In this document: one piece after another, positions 18,841 through 28,360 of the stretch
How positions within the stretch are numbered: position 1 is the stretch's first letter
How the letters are laid out: each line of letters opens with the position of its first letter
Assembly (NCBI RefSeq): GCF_003324485.1
Contig: NZ_QODK01000001.1
Location: forward strand, 620,001 to 684,000
DNA length: 64,000 nucleotides
Origin: Cohaesibacter intestini
GTDB lineage: Bacteria; Pseudomonadota; Alphaproteobacteria; Rhizobiales; Cohaesibacteraceae
Direction: 5' to 3'
Position numbers and translations under genes: made by a program
The notes under the pieces: generated by a model
Seen by the model: only the letters and a program-made list of their open reading frames with translations
What the model was told of the DNA's origin: nothing
Database searches by the model: none

Positions 18841-19743
18841 CTAGAGGTTCCGCTCCTCAAGACAGACGACGAGCTGCTCGACGAATTTTTGGGCCGCGAC
18901 GGACATCAGATTGTGGGTCGAGGCGACGATATTGACGTAACCGGTCAACAATTCACGCGATGACATCGGCACCAGCTTATAGCCGCGCAACTGAAAATCC
19001 TCCCAATCCTCGATAAAGGGCAGGCAGAAGGCAATGCGCGACTGCATGGTCGCGCTCAGATGCGGCAAGGGATCGGGGCATTCAAGCACCGAGCGCAGTT
19101 CAAACCCGTTCTTCTCGCACGCCCCGTCGAGCTTGCGGCGCAGTTCGGTGCTCTGAGCTGGCAAGATCACCGGATGGTCAATCAGCTCATGCAGGCGCAA
19201 GGCCTGCGGATCGCGAACCGGAGCCCCCACGGGCAGGGCCGCGTGGATCGGTGTTTCGATGGCGTGGATCACCTGAATATTGCGACTGAGATTGGGTTGG
19301 TAGAACAGCGCCAGATCGATCTGGTTGAACTCAAAGGCCTGATCGAGCCCCTCCTGTTCAATGATTTTCAGGCTGAAGGAAACCTGCGGGTGATCAGTCT
19401 GATAGGCAGCAATCTGACTATGGATGAATTTCTGCCCCAGATCGGCGCTCATGCCGATGCGCACGCGCCCGGTCCTTAGCCCCTTGATGTCGTTGATCTG
19501 GCTTTGCAGCTTTTCAAAGCCTGCCAGCTGCCGTTGGGCATAGCGGAAAAACAACTCTCCCTCGACCGACAGCCGTACCCCTTGGGTCAGGCGATCGAAA
19601 ATCTGGATGCCGAGATCCTGCTCCAGCGTCTGGATATGGCGATTGAGCGCCGATGGGGAAATGGCCAGATTCTCTGCTGCGCCGCGGATGGACCCCGCCT
19701 CTGTGATGGTTTTCACATATTTAAAAGATTGCAGATGACGCAT
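18841..19743 (-). CDS. LysR-family transcriptional regulator
   Basis: A 300-residue regulator. The N-terminal winged helix has FKYVKTITEAGSIRGAAENL followed by SPSALNRHIQTLEQDLGIQI and FDRLTQGVRLSVEGELFF, typical of LysR. The rest is the periplasmic-binding-like effector domain (VRIGMSADLGQKFIHSQIAA). ATG 19743 is 192 bases from the divergent urtA start, so regulation of the urea transporter or of itself is likely by position. The effector is unknown. Confidence 0.93.
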   Translation of the reverse strand: MRHLQSFKYVKTITEAGSIRGAAENLAISPSALNRHIQTLEQDLGIQIFDRLTQGVRLSVEGELFFRYAQRQLAGFEKLQSQINDIKGLRTGRVRIGMSADLGQKFIHSQIAAYQTDHPQVSFSLKIIEQEGLDQAFEFNQIDLALFYQPNLSRNIQVIHAIETPIHAALPVGAPVRDPQALRLHELIDHPVILPAQSTELRRKLDGACEKNGFELRSVLECPDPLPHLSATMQSRIAFCLPFIEDWEDFQLRGYKLVPMSSRELLTGYVNIVASTHNLMSVAAQKFVEQLVVCLEERNL

Positions 19744-19935
19744 GGAAATCCCCTATTTCCGCAGAAAATGCCTTGATGGTGCAAAAAACGCAACAGCCTT
19801 CTGAGAAGTTTGAGGCAGACCGCACCATCTTTTTGCTTCTAGCCTTGCCCATCATTATCCGAGCTTCCTTCCAATGCTCACCAGCTTTTAGCCAACTGGC
19901 GCAGCTTTGCCGCCACTTTTCAGGGGAACGTCACA

Positions 19936-21198
19936 ATGAAAAAACTGCTTCTAGCCACTGCTCTCACCACAGTCATGTCCACCGCAGCGTGGGCCGATAT
20001 CAAGGTCGGTATCCTTCACTCCCTGTCCGGCACGATGGCCATTTCCGAAACCACCCTGAAAGACACCATGCTGATGCTGATCGAGCAGCAGAATGCCAAA
20101 GGGGGGCTGTTGGGCGAAAAGCTGGTGCCGGTCGTTGTTGACCCTGCCTCCGACTGGCCGCTGTTTGCGGAAAAAGCCCGCGAGTTGCTGACCGTTGAAA
20201 AAGTCGATGTGATTTTCGGCAACTGGACGTCTGTGTCGCGCAAATCCGTTCTGCCGGTCATCGAAGAATTGAACGGTCTGCTCTTCTACCCGGTTCAGTA
20301 TGAAGGCGAAGAAAGCTCGAAAAACGTCTTCTACACTGGTGCGGCACCAAACCAGCAGGCCATTCCGGCCACCGATTATTATCTCGAAGAGCTGGGCGTT
20401 GAGAAATTTGCTCTGCTGGGCACCGACTATGTCTATCCGCGCACGACCAACAAAATTCTGGAGCAATATCTCAAAGACAAAGGCATTGCTGAAGAGGATA
20501 TCTTCGTCAACTACACCCCGTTCGGTCATTCCGACTGGTCCAAGATCGTGGCAGACGTTGTCGCCCTTGGCGCTGACGGCAAAAAGGTCGGCGTGATTTC
20601 CACCATCAACGGCGACGCCAATATCGGCTTTTACAAAGAACTGGCCGCAGCTGGCGTATCGGCTGACGATATCCCGGTTGTTGCTTTCTCGGTGGGTGAA
20701 GAAGAACTGGCGGGCCTCGACACCAAGAACCTCGTGGGCCACCTCGCTGCCTGGAACTATTTCCAGTCTGCCGAGAGCGAAGCCAACGCCGGGTTCATCA
20801 AGACCTGGAAAGCCAAAATGGGTGAAGAGCGCGTCACCAACGATCCGATGGAAGCGCACTATATCGGCTTCAACATGTGGGTGAATGCCGTCACCGAAGC
20901 GGGCACCACCGATGTCGACAAGGTGCGTGAGAAAATGTATGGCCAGAAATTCCCGAACCTGACGGGCGGCACCGCAGAAATGCTGGTCAACCACCATCTC
21001 TCCAAGCCGGTGCTGATCGGCGAGATTCAGGAAGACGGCCAGTTTGACATCATCAGCCAGACCGAAGAAGTGCCGGGCGATGCCTGGACCGACTTCCTGC
21101 CTGAATCCAAGGTGCTGAAGTCTGATTGGAAAGATCTCGGTTGCGGCATGTACAACACCGAAACCAAGACCTGCGTCCAGCTGAAATCCAACTACTAA
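19936..21198 (+). CDS. urtA: Urea ABC transporter substrate-binding protein UrtA
   Basis: A 420-residue periplasmic binding protein (Leu/Ile/Val-type fold) that captures urea or short amides. It has a Sec signal peptide (MKKLLLATALTTVMSTAAWA). Family blocks are IKVGILHSLSGTMAISET, GNWTSVSRKSVLPVIEE, FYPVQYEGEESSKNVFYTGA and GTDYVYPRTTNKILE, all characteristic of UrtA rather than amino-acid binding proteins. ATG 19936 follows AGGGGA. It is the first gene of urtABCDE. No urease genes are in the window. Confidence 0.95.
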   Translation: MKKLLLATALTTVMSTAAWADIKVGILHSLSGTMAISETTLKDTMLMLIEQQNAKGGLLGEKLVPVVVDPASDWPLFAEKARELLTVEKVDVIFGNWTSVSRKSVLPVIEELNGLLFYPVQYEGEESSKNVFYTGAAPNQQAIPATDYYLEELGVEKFALLGTDYVYPRTTNKILEQYLKDKGIAEEDIFVNYTPFGHSDWSKIVADVVALGADGKKVGVISTINGDANIGFYKELAAAGVSADDIPVVAFSVGEEELAGLDTKNLVGHLAAWNYFQSAESEANAGFIKTWKAKMGEERVTNDPMEAHYIGFNMWVNAVTEAGTTDVDKVREKMYGQKFPNLTGGTAEMLVNHHLSKPVLIGEIQEDGQFDIISQTEEVPGDAWTDFLPESKVLKSDWKDLGCGMYNTETKTCVQLKSNY

Positions 21199-21264
21199 GC
21201 TTATCCTTTCGCCAACATGTGCAGGGGCCCTTTGCGGCCCCTGCATCAATGAAAGTATATCTTG

Positions 21265-23280
21265 ATGATCCGCATACTCGCAGCCTTACTGGTGGCCTTC
21301 CTCACATTCTCCGGTCTTGCCACCACGTCCCTATCCGCACAGACTGCGGCGGATCAGCCCGTTTCAGACTCCCAGCCAGCCTCGACCATGTCAAAGCTGC
21401 AATCGGTGGTGCAGGCCCATTTTTCGAAAATCAAGAAAGGGTCGGTCAAGACCGCCCAACCGGTCATTGATGCGATACAGGAAACCGGAGACCCTGCCGC
21501 CAGTCGGTTTCTGGTCAATTGGCAATCCAAGGACCTGTGGTATCGGAAATCAGATGATCTGATCGTCACGGTCAAGCGGGAAAGCGGCAAAAACTACACC
21601 CTTATGGACATCACGACTGGTGAGCCGATTGGCAAGGCGGTCAAGAAAGAGATCAAGCAGATCAAGCCCAACTCCGGTGTGCGCGCCTTACTGGGCGCGG
21701 CTTTGGTTGCGTCGCAACTGGTCAGCGACGATCTGGCAACGCGCAAGGACAGCCTTGATAGTCTGGCGCGTGATCCCAAACCAGATCATCTGGGTCCTCT
21801 GCGCAAGGCAATCGCCAGAGAGAGCGATGCAGGCCTTAAGGCGGACATGGTCCGTCTGGAGCGTCTGCTGACCATGCAATATGACAAGGATACGGCAGCC
21901 CGCGTCGCCGCGATTGAGAGTTTTTCGAGCGATCTAGGCCTTGATGTGCGGGCGCGTCTCAATCCGATGCTGGACACCAGACTGATGGTCGCCCAGACCG
22001 CGCCGAAGAAAGGCACATTTGCCCGGATCCTCAAACTCGGCAGTGATGAAACACTGGGCCGGGACGAGGCCTATGCCATGCTGGTTGCCAAAGGCTGGGC
22101 TCCAGAGGATATCAAGGCCGATGCCAAGACCAAGGCCCTGATCACCCATATAGCAGATGGCAAGGTCGGCTCCATCGCTGTCAGCGCGTTGGGCACCCAA
22201 GAGGCGCGCGACAAAGCCTATGCGCAGTTGGTCGAAAGAGGTCTTGCCCCCGCCGACCCAAGCGCTGAAGCGATAACAGAGACACTCAAACAGGCCTCTT
22301 TCTACGAAGTCTATCTCGAACCATCGCCTGAGGTGGTGGCTGCCACCAAGGCGACCTTGTCGAGCATTGAGACCAAGGTCGCCTGGTCCGAGGTTGCCGA
22401 CCTGTTTCTTGACGGCCTGTCGCTGGCCTCGATCTTCTTTCTTGCAGCCATTGGTCTTGCCATTACCTTCGGGGTGATGGGCGTGATCAATATGGCGCAT
22501 GGGGAGTTCATCATGATGGGGGCCTATACGGGCTATGTCATCCAGCAATTCGTCACCAATTACACCTTGTCGATCCTGCTCGCCATTCCGGCGGCCTTTG
22601 CAGTGACCTTCCTTGCTGGTGTGGCGATGGAACGACTGATCATCCGCCATCTCTATCACCGCCCGCTCGAAACCCTGCTGGCAACCTTTGGCGTGTCGAT
22701 TGCCCTGCAACAGTTGGCCAAAAATATCTTTGGCACGCAGGCCCGGCCGCTGACTTCGCCCGATTGGCTCGATGGCGCGCTGGTGATCAATGACGTGATT
22801 TCGATCAGCTGGATCCGGGTGGCGATCTTTGGCCTGTCGGTTTTGTTCTTTGCCATGCTGTGGTTCACCCTCAACAAGACCCGGCTGGGGCTTGAAACCC
22901 GGGCGGTGACGCAGAATCCGCGCATGGCGGCCTCGATGGGCATCAATCCGGACCGGATCAACATGCTGACCTTCGGGCTTGGTTCGGGCATTGCGGGAAT
23001 CGCCGGGGTGGCGATCGGCCTGTTCGCCAAGGTGACATCGGAATTGGGGGCGGACTATATCGTTCAGTCCTTCATGACGGTGGTTGTCGGCGGGGTTGGC
23101 AACATTTGGGGCACGCTGGCCGGGGCTGCGATGATTGGCTTCCTGCAAAAGGGCATTGAATGGTTCAACCCATCCAACACGCTGGCCGCCCAGACCTTCA
23201 TGATCATCTTCATCATTATTTTCATTCAGTTCAGACCACGCGGCATCATTGCCCTCAAGGGTCGGGCAGCAGGAGACTAA
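21265..23280 (+). CDS. urtB: Urea ABC transporter permease UrtB with long periplasmic N-terminus
   Basis: About 671 residues from ATG 21265. A signal-like segment (ILAALLVAFLTFSGLATTSL) is followed by a roughly 360-residue helical, repeat-like extracytoplasmic region. The LivH-type permease then starts near residue 385 (IFFLAAIGLAITFGVMGVIN; MAHGEFIMMGAYTGYVIQQF) and ends with FIIIFIQFRPRGIIALKGRA. The permease part is normal. The N-terminal extension is known for proteobacterial UrtB, but here it looks longer than usual. It lies in the urt operon, four bases ahead of urtC. Confidence 0.93.
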   Translation: MIRILAALLVAFLTFSGLATTSLSAQTAADQPVSDSQPASTMSKLQSVVQAHFSKIKKGSVKTAQPVIDAIQETGDPAASRFLVNWQSKDLWYRKSDDLIVTVKRESGKNYTLMDITTGEPIGKAVKKEIKQIKPNSGVRALLGAALVASQLVSDDLATRKDSLDSLARDPKPDHLGPLRKAIARESDAGLKADMVRLERLLTMQYDKDTAARVAAIESFSSDLGLDVRARLNPMLDTRLMVAQTAPKKGTFARILKLGSDETLGRDEAYAMLVAKGWAPEDIKADAKTKALITHIADGKVGSIAVSALGTQEARDKAYAQLVERGLAPADPSAEAITETLKQASFYEVYLEPSPEVVAATKATLSSIETKVAWSEVADLFLDGLSLASIFFLAAIGLAITFGVMGVINMAHGEFIMMGAYTGYVIQQFVTNYTLSILLAIPAAFAVTFLAGVAMERLIIRHLYHRPLETLLATFGVSIALQQLAKNIFGTQARPLTSPDWLDGALVINDVISISWIRVAIFGLSVLFFAMLWFTLNKTRLGLETRAVTQNPRMAASMGINPDRINMLTFGLGSGIAGIAGVAIGLFAKVTSELGADYIVQSFMTVVVGGVGNIWGTLAGAAMIGFLQKGIEWFNPSNTLAAQTFMIIFIIIFIQFRPRGIIALKGRAAGD

Positions 23281-23283
23281 GCC

Positions 23284-24462
23284 ATGGGTGGACCACTGAC
23301 GAAATTCCTGCTCAAGCATCCCAGTGCGCTGGTGTTTCTGGGCCTCATCGCCGCCTTCACACTCTTTGTCACCATTGGCAGCGAAGCCCTTGGCTATGGC
23401 TTCATTTCAACCTCCTTCGTCAAGACCCTGGGCAAGACTTTGTGCTTCTGCCTGATTGCCATCGCGATGGATCTGGTCTGGGGTTATTGCGGCATTCTCA
23501 GCCTTGGCCATTTCGCCTTTTTCGGCCTTGGCGGCTATATGATCGGCATGTGGCTGATGTATGAGCGCACCCGGTTGATCGTGGTGGAAGCGGCCCGCAA
23601 TGCGCCATTGCCGCCGACCCAACAGGAAATCCAAGATGCCATCGGCACGCAGATTTTCGGCGTGGTGGGGGGATCCGATTTCCCCGTTATCTGGGCTTTC
23701 TCAAATTTCCTCTCGGTGCAGCTGCTGCTGGTGGTGCTGGTGCCGGGCCTGTTGGCCTTGGTCTTTGGCTGGCTGGCTTTCCGCTCACGGGTGACAGGGG
23801 TTTATCTGTCGATCCTGACCCAAGCCATGACGCTGGCTTTGTCGCTCTATCTGTTCCAGAATGATTCTGGCCTGCGCGGCAACAATGGCCTGTCGGGCTT
23901 GCAAAATCTGCCCGGCCTTGAAAGCACCCCGCAAGCGCTGATTTCGATCTGGTTCTTCTGGGCCTCGGCCTTTGCGTTGATGATGGGCTATCTGCTGCTC
24001 AAACTGATTGTCGAGAGCAAGCTGGGCAATGTCATTCGCGGCATTCGCGACGATGAGGCGCGCGTCCGCTTCCTTGGCTACAATGTGGAAGTCTACAAAC
24101 TGTTTGTTTTCACTCTGACGGCCATCATCGCGGCAATTGCCGGGGCGCTTTATTATCCGCAGGCTGGCATCATCAATCCGGCGGAGATTGCCCCGATTGC
24201 CTCGATCTATCTGGCGGTTTGGGTAGCGATTGGCGGCCGTGGGCGGCTGTATGGCGCTGCCATTGGAGCGGCTGTGGTCTCACTTCTTTCAAGTTGGTTC
24301 ACCGGCGGGCAGGCCCCGGATATCAATCTTGGCATCTATGTCATCAAATGGGTCGACTGGTGGCTGGTGCTGCTGGGCTTGAGCTTTGTGGCCGTCACGC
24401 TGTATGCACCCAAGGGCATTGGCGGACTGGTTGATCACTTCTCCAAGGGAGCAAAATCATGA
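23284..24462 (+). CDS. urtC: Urea ABC transporter permease UrtC
   Basis: A 392-residue LivM-type inner membrane permease. Visible signatures are FCLIAIAMDLVWGYCGILSL followed by GHFAFFGLGGYMIGMWL, RSRVTGVYLSILTQAMTLAL and AIGGRGRLYGAAIGAAVVSL. It pairs with UrtB to form the channel. ATG 23284 is directly behind urtB, and the stop overlaps the urtD start by four bases (ATGA). Confidence 0.95.
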   Translation: MGGPLTKFLLKHPSALVFLGLIAAFTLFVTIGSEALGYGFISTSFVKTLGKTLCFCLIAIAMDLVWGYCGILSLGHFAFFGLGGYMIGMWLMYERTRLIVVEAARNAPLPPTQQEIQDAIGTQIFGVVGGSDFPVIWAFSNFLSVQLLLVVLVPGLLALVFGWLAFRSRVTGVYLSILTQAMTLALSLYLFQNDSGLRGNNGLSGLQNLPGLESTPQALISIWFFWASAFALMMGYLLLKLIVESKLGNVIRGIRDDEARVRFLGYNVEVYKLFVFTLTAIIAAIAGALYYPQAGIINPAEIAPIASIYLAVWVAIGGRGRLYGAAIGAAVVSLLSSWFTGGQAPDINLGIYVIKWVDWWLVLLGLSFVAVTLYAPKGIGGLVDHFSKGAKS

Positions 24463-25205
24463 CCGCAGGGGCGTTGCTGGAAGTGGATTGCGTGTCGGTG
24501 TCGTTTGACGGTTTCAAGGCGATCAATGACTTGTCCTTCAATATCGATGCCGGGGAAATGCGAGCGATCATCGGCCCCAACGGGGCAGGCAAGACCACCT
24601 TCATGGATATCATCACCGGCAAGACCCGGCCCGACAGTGGCAAGGTTCTGTGGGGCGCAGATGTGATCAACCTGATCGGCAGATCCGAAAGTGACATTGC
24701 CCGGCTTGGCATTGGCCGGAAATTCCAAAAGCCCACCGTGTTTGAAGACCAGTCGGTCAGTGACAATCTTACCATGGCGCTGAAAAACAAACGCGGTCCC
24801 TTTGCGGTTCTGTTCCACAAAAAGAGCGACGCCGAAGGCGAGAAGGTGCTGGCCTTGGCCACTGAGATCGGTCTGGCGGATCAATTGGCGCGCCGGGCGG
24901 GCGACCTCAGCCATGGGCAAAAGCAATGGCTGGAAATTGGCATGCTGTTGGCGCAAGACCCGCAATTGTTGCTCGTCGATGAGCCAGCCGCCGGGATGAC
25001 GGTGGAAGAGCGCAATCACACGGTCGAGCTGCTGCGCGAAGCGGCCAAGACCCGCGCAGTGGTGGTGGTCGAGCATGATATGGAATTCATCCGCAATCTC
25101 GATTGCAAGGTCACCGTGCTGCATGAAGGCTCGGTGCTGGCCGAGGGCAGCCTTGATCATGTGACCAAGGACCAGAATGTTGTCGATGTATATTTGGGAC
25201 GATAG
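24459..25205 (+). CDS. urtD: Urea ABC transporter ATPase UrtD
   Basis: A 248-residue LivG-type ATPase. Walker A is IIGPNGAGKTTFMD near residue 38, the signature is DLSHGQKQWLEIGMLLA and Walker B is LLLVDEPAAGM. The signature reads LSHGQ rather than LSGGQ, which is normal for UrtD. It is translationally coupled to urtC and followed three bases later by urtE. Confidence 0.95.
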   Translation: MTAGALLEVDCVSVSFDGFKAINDLSFNIDAGEMRAIIGPNGAGKTTFMDIITGKTRPDSGKVLWGADVINLIGRSESDIARLGIGRKFQKPTVFEDQSVSDNLTMALKNKRGPFAVLFHKKSDAEGEKVLALATEIGLADQLARRAGDLSHGQKQWLEIGMLLAQDPQLLLVDEPAAGMTVEERNHTVELLREAAKTRAVVVVEHDMEFIRNLDCKVTVLHEGSVLAEGSLDHVTKDQNVVDVYLGR

Positions 25206-25208
25206 AGC

Positions 25209-25904
25209 ATGCTGAATCTAGAAGGCATTACGCTGCATTATGACCAGAGCCAGATTCTGCATGGGGTCGATCTGGTGGCCGAACAGGGCAAGATCACCTG
25301 CCTGATGGGCACCAATGGGGTGGGCAAGACGAGCCTGTTGAAAGTGATTTCCGGCACGCATAATCACTCCGGCGGCAGCTATCACCTTGATGGCGTCGAA
25401 CAGGGCAAGCAACCAGCCCATGTGCTGGCCAAGCGCGGGGTCGGCTATGTACCGCAGGGGCGCGATATCTTCCCGCTTTTGACCGTGCGGGAGAATATGG
25501 AAATCGGCTATGCCTGTCTCGACAAAAGCGAGCATAAGCTGCCCGAAGAAATGTTTGAATTGTTCCCGGTCTTGAAGGAAATGCAAAATCGGCGCGGCGG
25601 TGACCTGTCCGGTGGCCAGCAACAGCAATTGGCCATTGCGCGGGCCTTGATCACCAAACCGAAACTGCTGTTGCTTGACGAGCCGACCGAAGGCATTCAG
25701 CCCAACATCATCCAGCAGATTGGCCGGGTCATTTCCTTCCTGAAGGATCAGGGCGAGATGGCGATCCTGCTGGTCGAGCAATATTTTGAATTTGCCTATT
25801 CCCTTGCCGATCACTTCTATTCGATGCGCCGCGGCGAGATCATTCTCGATGGCGCCAAAGAACGGATAGCGAAAAAGGAATTGCTGGAAACGCTCAAGGT
25901 TTAA
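25209..25904 (+). CDS. urtE: Urea ABC transporter ATPase UrtE
   Basis: A 231-residue LivF-type ATPase. Walker A is LMGTNGVGKTSLLKVISG, the signature is DLSGGQQQQLAIARALI and Walker B is LLLLDEPTEGIQPNII. It is the last gene of urtABCDE and runs convergent to the GMC oxidoreductase, with an inverted repeat between the two stops. Confidence 0.95.
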   Translation: MLNLEGITLHYDQSQILHGVDLVAEQGKITCLMGTNGVGKTSLLKVISGTHNHSGGSYHLDGVEQGKQPAHVLAKRGVGYVPQGRDIFPLLTVRENMEIGYACLDKSEHKLPEEMFELFPVLKEMQNRRGGDLSGGQQQQLAIARALITKPKLLLLDEPTEGIQPNIIQQIGRVISFLKDQGEMAILLVEQYFEFAYSLADHFYSMRRGEIILDGAKERIAKKELLETLKV

Positions 25905-25916
25905 ACTTTGATCGTC

Positions 25917-25951
25917 GCATTGAGGCCGACCTCCAAAGCCTGCCTCAATGC
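25917..25951. terminator. Inverted repeat between convergent urtE and GMC genes
   Basis: GCATTGAGGC (25917-25926) and GCCTCAATGC (25942-25951) are a perfect 10-bp inverted repeat with a 15-base loop, sitting between convergent stop codons. No T run follows on either side, so termination is suggested by position only. The right arm enters the 3' end of the GMC gene. Confidence 0.45.
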
Positions 25952-27555
25952 TGCCGCAGCATGTCGGCGGCTTTCTCGGCGATCATCACCACCGGGGATG
26001 CGGTGTTGCCGGAGACGATTTTCGGCATGATCGACGCATCAATCACCCGCAAGCCCTCCAATCCACGGACACGCAGTTGCGGATCGACGACGCTTTTGTC
26101 ATCTGTCCCCATGGCACAGGTGCCGACGGGGTGGAAGATCGTGGTAGCGATGTCACCGATCTTGGTGATCAGGTCGGCATCGCTGTCGACCGCCGGGCCG
26201 GGCAGGATTTCTTCGGGCTGATAAGGCGCGAGCGCCTTAGCCGTGAGGATGGAGCGGGCTTGGCGGACGGATTTGACCGCCACATCGCGGTCTTTCTCGG
26301 TCGAGAGATAGTTGAGATTGATCTGTGGCTGAACGGACAGATCCCGTGTTGCAATATGGCAGGTGCCTTTGCTTTCGGGCCGCAGATTGCAGACCGATAC
26401 GGTGATGGCCTCAAAGGGATGCAATGGATCACCAAGCTTGTCGGTGGAGAGCGGCTGGACGTGATATTCCAGATCCGGGGTTGCCATAGAAGGATCCGAC
26501 TTGGTGAATATGCCAAACTGACTTGGGGCCATCGACATCGGGCCGGATCGGGTCAGGGCATATTGCAGCGCAATCTGGGCCTTCCCGATGAGGCTGTTGG
26601 CTTTTTTATTGAGTGTTTTGGTGTTTTGCACCTTGAAGACCGTGCGGATTTGCAAATGGTCCTGCAAATTGGCGCCGATATTGGCATTTTCATGGGCGAC
26701 CTTGATGCCCATCGAAGCGAGCAAGGCGGCATCGCCAATGCCGGACAATTCGAGGATTTTCGGGCTGTTGATGGCGCCGGCGGCCAGCAAAACCTCGCGG
26801 CCTGCCTTGGCGATATGGGTCTCGCCCTTCCAGCGGAATTGCACCCCGGTGACGCGCTTGCCTTCCAGCAGGAGGCTTTCGGTTTCGGCCTTGGTGATCA
26901 GCCGCAGATTGGGGCGTTTCAGCGCCGGGCGCAAAAAGGCCTTGGCGGCACTCCAGCGCCAGCCCTTCCTTTGATTGACCTCGAAGAAGCCGCTGCCTTC
27001 ATTGTTGCCATCGTTGAAATCCTCACGCGGATGGATGCCGAATTCCTTCGCGCCTTCCTGCACAGCCTTCAAAATGTCCCATTCGAGCCGCTGGCGGGAG
27101 ACCTTCCATTCGCCACCGCTGCCATGGAGCCGGGAGCCACCCGCATGATGGTCTTCGGATTTGAGAAAAAAGGGCAGCACATCGTCCCAGCCCCAGCCGA
27201 CATTGCCCAATTGCCGCCAATGTTCATAGTCGGCGGCCTGTCCGCGCATATAGATCATGCCATTGACAGACGTACAGCCACCCAACAGCTTGCCGCGTGG
27301 GTAGACCAGTGAGCGACCATTCAACCCGGCCTCCGGGGCGGTCTTCATCATCCAGTCGGTGCGCGGATTGCCGATGCAATAGAGATAGCCGACCGGGATA
27401 TGGACCCAGTGATAATTGTCAGAGCCGCCCGCTTCGAGCAACAAGACCTTGGTGGCCGGGTCTTCGGTCAAGCGGTTGGCGAGCACGCAGCCCGCGGTGC
27501 CTGCCCCGACAATGATATAATCATAGTCACCCTCAAGGTTCTTGCATGTGGTCAT
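25945..27555 (-). CDS. GMC-family FAD-dependent oxidoreductase (choline/alcohol dehydrogenase-like)
   Basis: About 536 residues from ATG 27555, which has AAGAGAG just upstream; a longer frame opens at 27612. The FAD-binding motif is YDYIIVGAGTAGCVLANRL. GMC signature 1 is GKLLGGCTSVNGMIYMRG, signature 2 is LLAAGAINSPKILELSGIG, and the C-terminal block is VIDASIMPKIVSGNTASP with the catalytic His/Asn region (IFHPVGTCAMG). The family oxidises alcohols such as choline, glucose or alkanols. No betaine aldehyde dehydrogenase or betI gene is adjacent, so choline is not assured as substrate. Confidence 0.88.
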   Translation of the reverse strand: MTTCKNLEGDYDYIIVGAGTAGCVLANRLTEDPATKVLLLEAGGSDNYHWVHIPVGYLYCIGNPRTDWMMKTAPEAGLNGRSLVYPRGKLLGGCTSVNGMIYMRGQAADYEHWRQLGNVGWGWDDVLPFFLKSEDHHAGGSRLHGSGGEWKVSRQRLEWDILKAVQEGAKEFGIHPREDFNDGNNEGSGFFEVNQRKGWRWSAAKAFLRPALKRPNLRLITKAETESLLLEGKRVTGVQFRWKGETHIAKAGREVLLAAGAINSPKILELSGIGDAALLASMGIKVAHENANIGANLQDHLQIRTVFKVQNTKTLNKKANSLIGKAQIALQYALTRSGPMSMAPSQFGIFTKSDPSMATPDLEYHVQPLSTDKLGDPLHPFEAITVSVCNLRPESKGTCHIATRDLSVQPQINLNYLSTEKDRDVAVKSVRQARSILTAKALAPYQPEEILPGPAVDSDADLITKIGDIATTIFHPVGTCAMGTDDKSVVDPQLRVRGLEGLRVIDASIMPKIVSGNTASPVVMIAEKAADMLRQH

Positions 27556-27633
27556 GTTGCTCTCTTCTTGACTGGAGGCGTTGATACGATCCTTGCTATG
27601 AAGCGTCGACATTCGACAGGTTCATGCAAAGAC

Positions 27634-27981
27634 CTATTCAGTGCGAACCAAAAGGACGACACCTGCCGGGTCAGACGTCCAGTGGCCGTTCACATCATCC
27701 AGGGGTTCGAGTTCGTCACGGACCGGGCTTTGAAGGGTCTCGATTGCCTTGTCCGGATCGTCAGTGAAGAGCTCGAGCCATATATCAGACTGGCTTTGCG
27801 TCTCCACCTTGTCGATCCATAAGGTCATCGGTCCGAACGCGAAGGCGATGCTGTTTTCAAATTCTTTCGTGACAGTGAGGCCTGCCCTGTCGCGGTAGAA
27901 GGCGACAGTATCTTCCCATCTGTGAAGCGGCACCTTAATCGCAATATTCTTTCCAGCTTCGATCATGTCATCAGCTTCCAT
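27634..27981 (-). CDS. VOC (glyoxalase/dioxygenase fold) family protein
   Basis: A 115-residue single-module protein with the beta-alpha-beta-beta-beta pattern of the vicinal oxygen chelate superfamily: IAIKVPLHRWEDTVAFYRDR, FAFGPMTLWID and GHWTSDPAGVVLLVRTE near the end. Another start is ATG 27966. Its substrate is unknown. It is 78 bases upstream of the GMC gene, in the same direction. Confidence 0.75.
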   Translation of the reverse strand: MEADDMIEAGKNIAIKVPLHRWEDTVAFYRDRAGLTVTKEFENSIAFAFGPMTLWIDKVETQSQSDIWLELFTDDPDKAIETLQSPVRDELEPLDDVNGHWTSDPAGVVLLVRTE

Positions 27982-28360
27982 TCCATAAAGCGTCTATGCA
28001 TTTCTATTATGCTCGCTCGATATCCGACAATTTGAAGGATAGGCATTGCCATCCGCACCAGATCGCGCTGTTGGCGCGGGTGTAGGTTGGACAGGCGCCA
28101 AGCCAAGAGGGCGGTTGCGTCGGCTTGATTGTCACAATCAAATTGCACAAGGGAAGCATATCAGGGGAATTGCGGATCACAATTATCCTTACAACCAATG
28201 AGATGCCGAGTAAGGCCCAGCCGGAGAACGGACTGTTGCGATCCGCAATAACGGACAGGAACGGCTGCAAAATGGGGTTGCCGAAGCTGTTTCTGCCTCT
28301 GTAGAACCCGCATCGCAAGACCAAGCGATCCCTTGACCTCGTGACGCGGGCATCGGCGGT
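27982..28360. other. Intergenic region without a supported gene
   Basis: These 379 bases contain minus-strand open frames (28007-28324 and 27963-28148), but neither shows a recognisable domain or ribosome site. I read the stretch as noncoding or as worn remnants. Confidence 0.5.

Noticed and set aside
19897-19910. Sigma-54-like TGGCGCAGCTTTGC before urtA
   Set aside because: GG and GC are separated by nine bases rather than ten, so it fails the strict spacing.
21934-23319. A 461-codon minus-strand frame
   Set aside because: Shadow of urtB; the His-rich, arginine-rich composition is typical of antisense frames.
27963-28324. Small minus-strand genes between the VOC and SDR genes
   Set aside because: No ribosome site, no domain, and mutually overlapping frames.
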